From positions 124,001-188,000 of the forward strand of contig JANWUR010000003.1 of the NCBI GenBank assembly GCA_024958655.1: 64,000 nt of DNA. The letters run 5' to 3'. How positions within the stretch are numbered: position 1 is the stretch's first letter; the number at the start of each line of letters is the position of its first letter. Source of the DNA: Cyanobium sp. FGCU6 (GTDB lineage Bacteria; Cyanobacteriota; Cyanobacteriia; PCC-6307; Cyanobiaceae). Shown piece by piece: positions 20,401 to 28,849 of this stretch. The translations under genes and the position numbers were made by a program. The notes beneath the pieces are model-generated. The model saw nothing but the letters and a program-made list of their open reading frames with translations. It ran no database searches and was not told the origin of the DNA.

Positions 20401-21462
20401 ATGCTCTCACTCAGTGTCTTTCGTTCCCATCCTCGTTGGCACGTGCATCGATCCGGGATCGCTGCGGTCTCCCTGGCGGCCTTCATGCTGGCCGGCTCGG
20501 GCAGCAGCGTCCAGGCTCAGAGCAATGAGATCGGGGTGTATTCCGGCCGTCACTACAACACCGACAAGGAGCTGTACAGGCAGTTCACCGCCCGCACCGG
20601 CATCAGGGTGAAACTGCTCGAGGCCAAGGATGACGCCCTGATCGAGCGCCTCCGCAGTGAAGGGGCCAACACCCCGGCCGATGTGCTGGTGCTGGTCGAT
20701 GCGGCGCGGCTCGACCGCGCCACCGACCTGGGCCTGCTCCGCCCCACGAGTTCCGCCGCCCTGACGCGCGATGTGCCCGCCAACCTGCGCGATGCCAGGG
20801 GCCGCTGGTACGGCCTCACCCGCCGCGTGCGCGTGGCCGTGGTGAATCCAGCGATGGTGCAGCCCTCCAGCATCCGCACCTATGCCGATCTGGCCAAGCC
20901 GGCCCTCAAGGGCAAGCTCTGCCTTCGCGACAGCAAGAGCGTCTACAACCAGTCGCTGGTGGCCGATCAGATCATCCTGCGGGGCGAAGCGGCAACGGCC
21001 GGCTGGGTGAAGGGCCTCACCGCCAATGTCACCCAGCCCTTCTTCACCTCTGACACCCCCCTGATCCGCGCGGTGGCCAACGGCCAGTGCGGCGTGGGCC
21101 TGGTGAACACCTACTACGTGGCGCGGATGCTGTCGGGCGAGAGCGGCGCCGCCGATCAGGCCCTCGCCCGCAAGGTGAAGGTGGTGTTCCCCAACCCGGC
21201 CCACGTGAACATCAGCGGCGCCGGTGTCACGCGCCATTCGAACAATCCCCAGGCCGCCCTCAGGCTGATCGAGTTCCTGGCCTCCCCCAGCGGCGGCAAG
21301 GGCTATGCCGAGGCCAACCACGAGTACCCGCTCAAGGGCAATGGCAACAGCTCGATCCTGCGGAGCTTCGGCAGCTTCCGCTCCGATCGGGTGTCGGCCG
21401 AGCAGATGGGCGCCAAGAATCGGGCCGCGGTGCAGCTGATGCAGGGGAACGGCTGGAAGTGA
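20401..21462 (+). CDS. futA: Periplasmic ferric iron-binding protein FutA/IdiA
   Basis: Solute-binding protein of an ABC Fe(III) importer, also linked to iron-stress protection in cyanobacteria. The 353 residues begin with a basic region and a signal peptide (GIAAVSLAAFMLAGSGSSVQA), followed at once by the family motif IGVYSGRHYNTDKELY and FTARTGIRV. The iron-binding Tyr pair is in LVNTYYVARM. Other family blocks are VNPAMV and FPNPAHVNISGAGVTRHSNNP. The ATG at 20401 gives a normal signal peptide. No FutB or FutC gene follows, which is usual in cyanobacteria. I saw no clear Fur box upstream. Confidence 0.93.
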   Translation: MLSLSVFRSHPRWHVHRSGIAAVSLAAFMLAGSGSSVQAQSNEIGVYSGRHYNTDKELYRQFTARTGIRVKLLEAKDDALIERLRSEGANTPADVLVLVDAARLDRATDLGLLRPTSSAALTRDVPANLRDARGRWYGLTRRVRVAVVNPAMVQPSSIRTYADLAKPALKGKLCLRDSKSVYNQSLVADQIILRGEAATAGWVKGLTANVTQPFFTSDTPLIRAVANGQCGVGLVNTYYVARMLSGESGAADQALARKVKVVFPNPAHVNISGAGVTRHSNNPQAALRLIEFLASPSGGKGYAEANHEYPLKGNGNSSILRSFGSFRSDRVSAEQMGAKNRAAVQLMQGNGWK

Positions 21463-21655
21463 GCCCGCAGCCAGGTCATGCCCGTGGCGATGGCCAGCCG
21501 GCCGCTTCCCTTCGATCCCGACGCATCCTGCTCAGCCTCTCGCGGGGCCGGCTTGAAGGCCGTGCCCACCGCGGTCCCAGGCCAGCAGCAGTTGTGAGGA
21601 GCGGTTGAGCAGCCCCACCGGCATGCCTCACAATGCCGGCTTCGCAAGGAACGCC

Positions 21656-22027
21656 ATGAACGGCATCCCCAGGCCGTCCCTTCTGAACCGCATCGCCCGG
21701 GTTCTGCTCTGCCTTGTCTTCGTGCATGCGGTGCTGGGCAAGCTGATCGGTTTCGAAGCCGTAGCGGGCCGCATCAGCGAAAGGGGCCTGCCGCTCTCCC
21801 CCCTGCTGCTGGTACTGGCGATAGCCCTGATGACCGTGGGCTCGGTGCTGGTGATCAGCGGCTGGCGCCCCCGGCTGGGGGCGGTGCTGCTTCTGCTGTT
21901 CCTGATCCCCACCACTCTGCTGTTCCACGGCGGCGTGGGGGAGGTGTCAGAGCGGATCCAGCTGTTCAAGAACCTGGCGATCATGGGCGGGTTGCTGCTG
22001 GTGATCGACGAGAGCCGAAGCCGGTGA
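21656..22027 (+). CDS. DoxX family membrane protein
   Basis: A 123-residue four-helix membrane protein of the DoxX/TQO small-subunit superfamily. Typical parts are ARVLLCLVFVHAVLGKLIGFEAV, the RGLPLSP turn, SVLVISGWRPRLGAVLLLLFLIPTTLLFH and the C-terminal FKNLAIMGGLLLVI. These proteins are often associated with redox or quinone functions, but no specific role can be assigned. The ATG at 21656 begins a normal N-terminus. The following 238 nt up to 22265 show no gene. Confidence 0.85.
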   Translation: MNGIPRPSLLNRIARVLLCLVFVHAVLGKLIGFEAVAGRISERGLPLSPLLLVLAIALMTVGSVLVISGWRPRLGAVLLLLFLIPTTLLFHGGVGEVSERIQLFKNLAIMGGLLLVIDESRSR

Positions 22028-22265
22028 GGGAACGGGAGCAAGGAGAAACCACCTCCTCATCAAACTCATGCCATCGATCACACGGACATCAGCAGCAAGC
22101 CCTGAATACGACCGAGGCCTCAAGCGTTCATTCGCCTTGTTGGACTGGTGGATACAGCCGTGTAGCGCCCCATCCACATGCAGCTCATCATGTCGATGGT
22201 CAAGGACCGGCGTTTCGCGGGGGCACCACCATGCCGGCAAGCCGGTCCCCGGCCATCGTCAACGC

Positions 22266-23204
22266 TCAACACGTTGGCGATCGGGAGGCAGCGGCATCGC
22301 CCAGCGGCTCGAAGCGGTAGAAGAGATTGGGCTCGGCCACGATGAACACAGTTCCATCCGGACCGAAGGCGAGCCCTTCGGGCTGATCCACCCGCTCCAG
22401 GAGCCCGTGCTTTCCCCGCTCGAGATGCAGGATCAGCGAGGGATCCCGCCCAGGATCAAAGCGATAAACGCGCCGGGACTCATGACTCAGCAACATCATA
22501 CTTCCCCAGCGTTCATTGAAGGAGATTGAGGACACATCACCAGCGAGACTTCCGAGCGAAGGATGCTGCCTCCAGATGGCGAGGGCCACGCTCGCCGGTC
22601 GTCCAAGCATCAGGCGATCGAACCCCTTCACCTCCACAATCTGCAGAGGATTCTTCTCGTTGGCCAGGAAAAGCCTTCGGCCGCGATGGTCCCACGACAA
22701 TCCCTCAATTCCCTGATTGTCATCTCCATTGAGCGAGACCGAAAGCGTATGGGTGGTGAGCGGACCGACTTCACGGGTCTGACGATCAATTTGCGCACCC
22801 CAGATCACATTGCCATTCTCACTCGCAATAACAAATAGATCACCAGTGACATGACTGATTGCCTCCAGATCATCACCAAAAGCTGTTGGCAGGACCCTCA
22901 GAACCTTGCCACAGAGATCCAGTTCAATCACACGCTCCGGTCTGTTCGTGACAGCGAACAGGGTATTGGTGGCTTCGCTGTACGTAAGCCCGGAGATGTT
23001 CTTTTCAACCCCCTGGAGTGGCTTGCCGGCGACAACCACGGCATGGCTGGGGTGATGCTCTCCGGTGGAGGGGGTGATCAGCCAGTAGTTGAGGAATCGC
23101 CTGGGAAACGAGAACGCCGCTGCTGTGAGTCCGCACCCGAGGGCAAAGGAAACAAGCATCCGGGGCCAGCGGCAGCCTGGGCGAAGGCGTTGATCCTTGC
23201 GCAT
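22266..23204 (-). CDS. SdiA-regulated-like beta-propeller protein
   Basis: A 312-residue exported protein of the SdiA-regulated domain family (YjiK-like beta-propeller). An N-terminal membrane anchor or signal (RMLVSFALGCGLTAAAFSF) precedes repeated propeller blades: VEKNISGLTYSEATNTLFAV, DDLEAISHVTGDLFVIASENGN, DNQGIEGLSWDHRGRRLFLA and DQPEGLAFGPDGTVFIVAEPN. The ATG at 23204 is chosen because the open frame continues far upstream in a way that would run antisense through hsp20. Its central part is richer in A/T than the flanks. Function unknown; the family name comes from enterobacterial quorum sensing, which does not apply here. Confidence 0.8.
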   Translation of the reverse strand: MRKDQRLRPGCRWPRMLVSFALGCGLTAAAFSFPRRFLNYWLITPSTGEHHPSHAVVVAGKPLQGVEKNISGLTYSEATNTLFAVTNRPERVIELDLCGKVLRVLPTAFGDDLEAISHVTGDLFVIASENGNVIWGAQIDRQTREVGPLTTHTLSVSLNGDDNQGIEGLSWDHRGRRLFLANEKNPLQIVEVKGFDRLMLGRPASVALAIWRQHPSLGSLAGDVSSISFNERWGSMMLLSHESRRVYRFDPGRDPSLILHLERGKHGLLERVDQPEGLAFGPDGTVFIVAEPNLFYRFEPLGDAAASRSPTC

Positions 23205-23402
23205 CCAGCAGAGAACCCCACAGACCGGATCCAACCCTACGCAAGGGGCCTGATCGCAACGGGGCAGAGGCGGCCAGGATTCGGTTGCCCCGCCTCTTTG
23301 GTTCGGTCCTCCGTCAGCGGTGGTGAGGGCCGAATCAAGAGGTTCGGCTCTCCCGATTCCTGCCATGGTCCGGCCCAGCGAAAGTAAGCGCACCGGGGGC
23401 GA

Positions 23403-23906
23403 ATGACGACCCCGACCCCATCCTTCGCCACCAGAATGATGCTTACCCTGCGTTCCACTTCTCCACTGTCCCTGATCGATCGGCTGGAGCAGCAGCTCAG
23501 CCACCAGCTCCAGACCAGCGAGCGCGTGCCCGCCGCCGAGGTTCACGAAACGGCCGAGGCCTACGAGGTGGTGCTTGAACTTCCCGGAGTCGACCGGGAG
23601 GCCATCGAGGTGAAAGCCACCGAGCGGACCCTGGTCATCAGCGCCGACCGCCGCAGCCACCGCCAGGCCCACCCCTCGGCTGATCAGGGCGCTCCGGCCA
23701 GCGAAGGCAGCCCCGAAGGATCTGCCCAGCCCCGGAAGGCTCCGCTGCTCAGCGAGTTCCGCTACGGCACCTGGAGCCGCAGCTTCCGCTTCCCCACCCC
23801 GATCGAGCGGGAGCAACTGCAGGCCCGCTACCGCGACGGTCTGCTCACAGTGACCCTGCCCAAAGCCCACAAGGTCAGCACCGTCACGGTGCAGGTGGAG
23901 GGCTGA
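23403..23906 (+). CDS. Small heat-shock protein (Hsp20/alpha-crystallin)
   Basis: ATP-independent chaperone that holds unfolding proteins, known to protect thylakoids and phycobilisomes in cyanobacteria. Of 167 residues, the alpha-crystallin domain runs from about 43 to 165: AEAYEVVLELPGVDREAIEVKATERTL is its start, and a Pro/Ser/Ala-rich loop splits the domain before YGTWSRSFRFPTPI and YRDGLLTVTLPKA. The N-terminus LIDRLEQQLSHQL is typical. The ATG at 23403 has a GGGGG stretch upstream; an ATG at 23436 is an alternative. Confidence 0.92.
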   Translation: MTTPTPSFATRMMLTLRSTSPLSLIDRLEQQLSHQLQTSERVPAAEVHETAEAYEVVLELPGVDREAIEVKATERTLVISADRRSHRQAHPSADQGAPASEGSPEGSAQPRKAPLLSEFRYGTWSRSFRFPTPIEREQLQARYRDGLLTVTLPKAHKVSTVTVQVEG

Positions 23907-24106
23907 ACCCGGACAGGCTCCAGCCATGAGAACCCCTGCCCCCCGGCTTCGGTCGGGGGATTTTCATGGCCCCGCCGGCGATGGTGGCCCTGGAGCTTGG
24001 GACGACTGTCGAGCGCCGAGGAGCCCACCTTGCTCCAGACACCGGGTTCGGGGTTCTGACGCTGCCGTGCGGCCTGGCCATGCTGGGAACCCTGGCCGCC
24101 GCCGCG

Positions 24107-24958
24107 ATGATTCCTCCCCAGAAGCAGATGACCGGGATGCTGGGGCATCCGGTGGCCGAGAACCCGATCGACCGGATGTTCGATGCCGTCTACGCCCACC
24201 ACGGCCTGAACTGGCAGTTCTGGAAGAACGACATCGCCGACGAACACGACCTCGCCCTGGCGATGGCGGCCCTGAGGCCGCTCGGCTACCGGGGCATGGC
24301 GATCACAGTGCCGTGGAAGGTGGCGGTGATCCCCCTGCTGGATGAGGTGGATGCCGACGTTCAGGCGATCGGTGCCGCCAACTACCTCACGATCGAAGCA
24401 GGCCGCCTGATCGGCCACAACAACGACGGCAAGGGGGTGGTGAAGGCGATTGAGAAGGTGACGCCCCTGCAGGATGCACGGGTGGTGATGCTGGGAGCCG
24501 GCGGGGCCGGCCGGGCGATGGCCGTGGAACTCGCCTGGGCCGGAGCGGCCCATCTCACCCTGGTCACCCGGCGGGAGGAGCAGGGACGGGAGGTTGCTGA
24601 ACGGGTGCGCAGCGCCTCCGGTGTTCCGGCCGAATGGCAGCCGTGGCAGAGCCCGGTGGCCGTGCCTGCTGGCTCCACGCTGCTGATGAACGCCACCCAC
24701 CTGGGCTGCGCGCCCGAACTGGAGCCGGTACCGCTGCAGTGGGAGTCGGTGGACCCGTCCTGCACGGTGGTGGATGTGATCACCAATCCCCGCCTCACCC
24801 CGTTCCTGCAGACGGCACGGGAGCGCGGCTGCCCGATCGTGGATGGGGTGGAGATGCTGGTGCAGCTGGCGATGCAGATCTTCGAGCGCTGGACAGGCAT
24901 CAGCCCCGAGGAGGCGGTGTTCCAGAAGGCCGTGGCCGCGGCCCTCGGGGAGGCTTGA
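24107..24958 (+). CDS. Shikimate dehydrogenase-like protein (AroE family)
   Basis: NAD(P)-dependent oxidoreductase related to shikimate/quinate dehydrogenase. The 283 residues include the catalytic Lys in ITVPWK (residue 71), the Asp of NNDGKG (107) and the nucleotide-binding VVMLGAGGAGRAMA. However, the N-terminal substrate pocket reads GHPVAENPID instead of the usual G-x-P-I-x-H-S-x-S-P, so the two serines that hold the shikimate carboxylate are missing, and NTD is NND. It may therefore be a paralogue with another substrate rather than the biosynthetic AroE. The ATG at 24107 gives the normal N-terminus. It lies 16 nt upstream of the mechanosensitive channel gene. Confidence 0.8.
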   Translation: MIPPQKQMTGMLGHPVAENPIDRMFDAVYAHHGLNWQFWKNDIADEHDLALAMAALRPLGYRGMAITVPWKVAVIPLLDEVDADVQAIGAANYLTIEAGRLIGHNNDGKGVVKAIEKVTPLQDARVVMLGAGGAGRAMAVELAWAGAAHLTLVTRREEQGREVAERVRSASGVPAEWQPWQSPVAVPAGSTLLMNATHLGCAPELEPVPLQWESVDPSCTVVDVITNPRLTPFLQTARERGCPIVDGVEMLVQLAMQIFERWTGISPEEAVFQKAVAAALGEA

Positions 24959-24974
24959 GAGCCGCCTGCTGACG

Positions 24975-26732
24975 ATGCGCGCCCTCCACCACGGGTTGTT
25001 GCCGGCCTGGCGGCCCCGCCGTTGCCCACACCGCGGGGCCCGGACGTGGATCCCGATGCTGCTGGCCCTGGTGCTGCTGTTCGGCCTGCTCCCCGGCGAC
25101 GCTGGCCTTGCGGCCCGCGGCCCCGCGGTCACCGGCAGCGGTGGCGTTCCGGCCGGGAAGCCCCAGGCCGGCGAGGATGCCGGCAGTCTGCAGCTGGCCA
25201 ACGTGCGGGTGCTGGGGGTCCCCACGCTCGTGGTGGCCTCCCCCACCCTGAGCGGCGCAGGGAAGGGGCCGACGGCCCTCGAGCGGGCCAGGGTGATCGA
25301 GGGTAACCTCCAGCTGCTCTACCAGGCACCGAACCGCTGTACACCGGGAGAGCGGCTGGGCGAGCTGGTGGCCGCCCGTCACGGGGAAGGCAAGCGGATC
25401 CTGCCCTGCGACTTCGACCATCTGGGCCTGGGCGGCCGCCCGGATGATCTCCAGGTGGTGGTGCTGAAGGGCAACGGCGTGCCTCCCCAGCTGGCAGCGG
25501 TCGTGCCCGGGCGCGAACGCCCCCTGCCCCTGCTGAGCGTCACCGAGGAGGATGCGCGGCTGCACGGCACCACGCCGGAACGGCTGGCGGATCGCTGGCG
25601 CGGTCTGCTGGAGCAGCGGCTGCGTTATGCCCGGCTCCAGTTCGAGGATCAGAGGATGCTCCGCCGGTTGCGGCAGGCGGCCATCAGCGCCGTCGTGCTG
25701 GTGGCCCTGCTGGTCTTCTGCCTGTGGCTCTGGCACCGCACGCGGCAGCGGATCCCGGAGCTGCAGCGGCGCCATGAGCAGCACCCCGGCCGCTTTGACG
25801 ATCGGGCGCTGCACGGCCTGCAGATGCGCAGCCGGCTGCTGACCGCCCTGATGGCGGTGCTGGCCGCGGCGATCGTGGCGGTTCTGCTGATGGCCTGGCC
25901 GGGTCAGTTCACCCGCGCCGTCGACCTGCTCACCGAGCCCGCGATCGTGGGAATCAAGGTGCTGGTGATGCTGCTGCTGCTGGCCCTGCTGCGCGCTGTG
26001 GTGTGGCTGCTGCTCAGCCAGTGGGCCCTGAACGTGGATGTGCCGGTGGAAGCGCGTCAGCGCCGGGAGCAGCGCTACCGCAGCCTGCTGGTGGCCCTGC
26101 AAAGGCTGGCCAACCTGCTGGCCATCGCCGTGGGTGGGGCCTGGATCGTGGCCGGGATCCCCCTGCTCAGCGAACTCTCCGCCAATGCGCTGCTGGCCGG
26201 TGGCGCTGTGCTCGGGGCCCTGGCCCTGGTGTTCCAGAGCATGCTGCGCGACTTCATCGCCGGCCTGGTGGCCCTTGTGGACGACCGCTATGCCATCGGT
26301 GACCTGGTGGAGGTCGGCGGCCTGATGGGCGAGGTGCTCGATGTGGGCATGCTGAGTACCGAACTGCGCACCGTGGATCAGCGGGTGATGGTGGTGCCCA
26401 ACAGCAGCTGCGACCAGATCGTGAACCACACGAAGCTGCGCTCGGGCGCCGAGGTCACCCTGCTGCTGAATCGCCAGGCCGTGGATCTTGACCGTGCGCT
26501 GGCGGTGATCGAAGAGGAACGGAAGGCCTTTGCTGCCGACCCCACCTGGCAGCCGCTGCTGCTCGAGCCGCCCCTGCTGCGCGGCATCAAGGCGGCCCGC
26601 CCCGAGGGCCTGGAGGTGAGCCTGCTGCTGGTCACCCGGGTGGGGCGCCAGGGCGAAGCCCAGCGGGAAATGCTGCGCCGGCTGCTGAACCGACTGCTCA
26701 GAGAAGGGATCCCCCTCGGCGGACGCGAATGA
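24975..26732 (+). CDS. Mechanosensitive ion channel protein (MscS family)
   Basis: Tension-gated membrane channel releasing solutes under osmotic downshock. The 585-residue protein has a signal peptide (MLLALVLLFGLLPG), an extracytoplasmic N-terminal domain of about 170 residues, about five membrane helices from residue 235, and the MscS core near 390-560. The pore-lining helix is LSANALLAGGAVLGALALVFQSMLRDFIAG, followed by the beta domain DRYAIGDLVEVGGLMGEV and VVPNS. It is longer than E. coli MscS (286 residues) and belongs to the extended class. The ATG at 24975 follows the upstream stop by 16 nt. Confidence 0.9.
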   Translation: MRALHHGLLPAWRPRRCPHRGARTWIPMLLALVLLFGLLPGDAGLAARGPAVTGSGGVPAGKPQAGEDAGSLQLANVRVLGVPTLVVASPTLSGAGKGPTALERARVIEGNLQLLYQAPNRCTPGERLGELVAARHGEGKRILPCDFDHLGLGGRPDDLQVVVLKGNGVPPQLAAVVPGRERPLPLLSVTEEDARLHGTTPERLADRWRGLLEQRLRYARLQFEDQRMLRRLRQAAISAVVLVALLVFCLWLWHRTRQRIPELQRRHEQHPGRFDDRALHGLQMRSRLLTALMAVLAAAIVAVLLMAWPGQFTRAVDLLTEPAIVGIKVLVMLLLLALLRAVVWLLLSQWALNVDVPVEARQRREQRYRSLLVALQRLANLLAIAVGGAWIVAGIPLLSELSANALLAGGAVLGALALVFQSMLRDFIAGLVALVDDRYAIGDLVEVGGLMGEVLDVGMLSTELRTVDQRVMVVPNSSCDQIVNHTKLRSGAEVTLLLNRQAVDLDRALAVIEEERKAFAADPTWQPLLLEPPLLRGIKAARPEGLEVSLLLVTRVGRQGEAQREMLRRLLNRLLREGIPLGGRE

Positions 26733-26736
26733 AAAA

Positions 26737-26764
26737 CTCCCCCATGCCTTACGGCATGGGGGAG
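26737..26764 (-). terminator. Rho-independent terminator of amtB
   Basis: A 12-bp perfect stem (CTCCCCCATGCC, loop TTAC, GGCATGGGGGAG) lies between mscS and amtB. The U-run is on the minus strand (GAGTTTTTC), so it ends amtB; on the plus strand only A-tracts precede it. Confidence 0.85.
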
Positions 26765-26800
26765 CGGGTGACAGCAGGAATGCGACATCAACCAGAATGA

Positions 26801-28252
26801 TCAATTCTGGGCGATGGAGAAATCGGGATAGGCCTCCATGCCGTGCTCGCCGATGTCGAGCCCCTCGATCTCCTCCTTTTCAGTCACACGGATGCCGCCG
26901 AAGATGGCTCCGATCACGCTCCACACGATCCAGGAGCTGATGGCCGCGAACAGGCCGAAAGCCACAACGCCAAGGATCTGAATACCCAGCTGGCCAAAGC
27001 CATGGCCAGTGAACAGACCCTTGTCCATGTTGAACAGGCCGACGGCCAGGGTTCCCCAGATGCCGCAGGTGCCATGCACCGACCAGGCCCCCACCGGATC
27101 GTCGATCTTGAGCGAATCGATCAACGCCACCGAACACACCACCAGGCCCCCGCCGATGAAGCCGATGACCCAGGCCGCAGGCATCGAAAAGCCGTCGCAG
27201 CCAGCGGTCACACTGACCAACCCGGCCAGGATGCCGTTGATCGTCATGGTGAGGTCGGGCTTACCGCCCTGCAGCTGACTGATGATGGTTGCAGCGATCG
27301 CGCCACCGGCGGCTCCTAAGGTCGTGGTGACGGCGACGTAGGGGACGGTTTCGTTCATGGAAAGAACGGAGCCGGGATTGAATCCGTACCAGCCGAGCCA
27401 GAGAATCAGACAGCCGAGAGTGGCAATCGCCAGATTGTGACCGGGGATGGCCTGAGGCCTGCCATCAACGAATTTGCCGATACGCGGTCCAAGAACCATG
27501 GCTCCGACCAGGCCCGACCACGCTCCGAAAGAGTGCACAACCGTGGACCCGGCAAAGTCAACGAAGCCAAGTTTGTTGAGCCAGCCCTCGCCGACATTCC
27601 ATACCCACGATCCAGAAATTGGATAAATGATGCCACAAAGGACAAGAGAGAATATAACAAACTCACCAAACTTGATGCGCTCAGCAACAAGGCCAGACAC
27701 AATCGTTGCAGCGGTACCTACGAAAGCAACCTGGAAGAGAAAATCTACACTTGGCACCAATTTCGCTTCCTTCACCATGTCAGCGGTCACGGTGGGATCG
27801 AAGAAGACACCGCCGAACTTGAACCAACCGGGAATCACCCAATCGGCGTTGTACATAATCTTATAGCCGATGAACCAATACGCCGTCACCGCCAAGGCGA
27901 AGACAATAAGGTTTTTGGCCAGGATGTTAACGGCATTCTTCTGCCGGCAGAGGCCAGCCTCCACCATGGCGAAGCCGGCATTCATGAAAATGACCAGCGC
28001 CGCGCAGATGAGCAGAAAGAAGTTATTGATCAGAAAGGCCGGGGTCAGCTCCGGCAGCTCAGCGGCATGGGCCGAAAGATTGAACAGTCCGAGGATGACC
28101 AGGGCGACCGGCACACAGGCCAGCCAGGCGGAGCGACCGGAACGGGTGAACCCACGCAGACGACCCAGCAGCTGGGAGGGAGCCTGTGCCAGGGATACGT
28201 CGCGTAGCCGCCGCGGAGGCCCCTGGAGAGGTCGATGCGGAACAGTTGTCAT
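26801..28252 (-). CDS. amtB: Ammonium transporter AmtB/Amt1
   Basis: Trimeric ammonium/ammonia channel for nitrogen uptake. The 483 residues start with a signal-like segment (LACVPVALVILGLFNLSAHA) and eleven membrane helices follow. The two pore histidines are in STVVHSFGAWSG and GAWSVHGTCGIWGT, and the family motif GFSMPAAWVIGFIGG and the PII-contacting C-terminal tail (DIGEHGMEAYPDF) are present. The ATG at 28252 is preceded by an NtcA-type promoter shared with the divergent PII gene. A stretch at about 27,480-27,960 is clearly richer in A/T than the rest, suggesting a recombined central part. Confidence 0.97.
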   Translation of the reverse strand: MTTVPHRPLQGPPRRLRDVSLAQAPSQLLGRLRGFTRSGRSAWLACVPVALVILGLFNLSAHAAELPELTPAFLINNFFLLICAALVIFMNAGFAMVEAGLCRQKNAVNILAKNLIVFALAVTAYWFIGYKIMYNADWVIPGWFKFGGVFFDPTVTADMVKEAKLVPSVDFLFQVAFVGTAATIVSGLVAERIKFGEFVIFSLVLCGIIYPISGSWVWNVGEGWLNKLGFVDFAGSTVVHSFGAWSGLVGAMVLGPRIGKFVDGRPQAIPGHNLAIATLGCLILWLGWYGFNPGSVLSMNETVPYVAVTTTLGAAGGAIAATIISQLQGGKPDLTMTINGILAGLVSVTAGCDGFSMPAAWVIGFIGGGLVVCSVALIDSLKIDDPVGAWSVHGTCGIWGTLAVGLFNMDKGLFTGHGFGQLGIQILGVVAFGLFAAISSWIVWSVIGAIFGGIRVTEKEEIEGLDIGEHGMEAYPDFSIAQN

Positions 28253-28276
28253 GGTGGATGCGACGCGGACATGAGG

Positions 28277-28320
28277 ATGGTAAACAGCAGACCCAGGCCA
28301 ATCATGGTAACTATTACTAC
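28277..28320 (-). promoter_or_regulatory. NtcA-activated promoter of amtB
   Basis: A perfect GTA-N8-TAC palindrome (28307-28320) is followed on the minus strand, after 24 nt, by TACCAT (28277-28282), which fits the TA-N3-T minus-10 element. This is the standard architecture of NtcA-activated promoters in cyanobacteria. In the plus direction the nearest TA-N3-T is only 17 nt away, so activation of the PII gene is less certain. Confidence 0.8.
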
Positions 28321-28456
28321 GGTTCCGCCCATCCACTTACCGTGAGGGGCGCACGGGGTCGGCCCGCACGGCCGCCCACGCCGCTACATTCAGCCAGGTC
28401 TGCCATCCCTGCGCAGGCAACCATCCCTCTACCCCCCCTGATCAAGGAGCAACGGC

Positions 28457-28798
28457 ATGAAGCAGGTTCAGGCCATCCTCCGACCGGAGAAACTCGATGC
28501 CGTCAAAGATGTTCTTGTTGATTTCGGCATTCAAGGAATGACCGTGATTCCCGTGGAGGGTTTCGGCAACCAGCTCGGCCACACCGAGGTCTACCGAGGC
28601 GTGAAGGTGGAAGCACGCTTCGTGCGTAAGGTGTTGGTGATGCTGCTGGTGAAGGACGCCATGGTCCCCGCTCTTATCGAGGCCATCCGCAGGTCCGCGT
28701 CCACCGGCGAGGTGGGCGACGGCAAGATCGTGATCACGGATGTGGTCGATGTGGTGAGGATCCGCACCGGCGAAACCGGTGAAGTCAGCCTGGGCTGA
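28457..28798 (+). CDS. PII-family nitrogen regulatory protein (GlnK-like paralogue)
   Basis: Signal protein that binds ATP/ADP and 2-oxoglutarate and blocks AmtB. The 113 residues keep Q39 of the 2-oxoglutarate site, the B-loop TGEVGDGKI and the C-loop RIRTGETG. The T-loop is unusual: residue 49 is Val, where cyanobacterial GlnB has the phosphorylated Ser49, and residue 51 is Val rather than Tyr, the uridylylation site of proteobacteria. It therefore cannot be modified at either place. Being divergent from amtB with a shared 204-nt promoter region, it is most likely the dedicated AmtB partner, not the main GlnB. Confidence 0.9.
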   Translation: MKQVQAILRPEKLDAVKDVLVDFGIQGMTVIPVEGFGNQLGHTEVYRGVKVEARFVRKVLVMLLVKDAMVPALIEAIRRSASTGEVGDGKIVITDVVDVVRIRTGETGEVSLG

Positions 28799-28849
28799 GC
28801 CGTCAACCGTCCTCCCGGGCGAACGCCGCACCTGGAGAGATCGCCCCCA

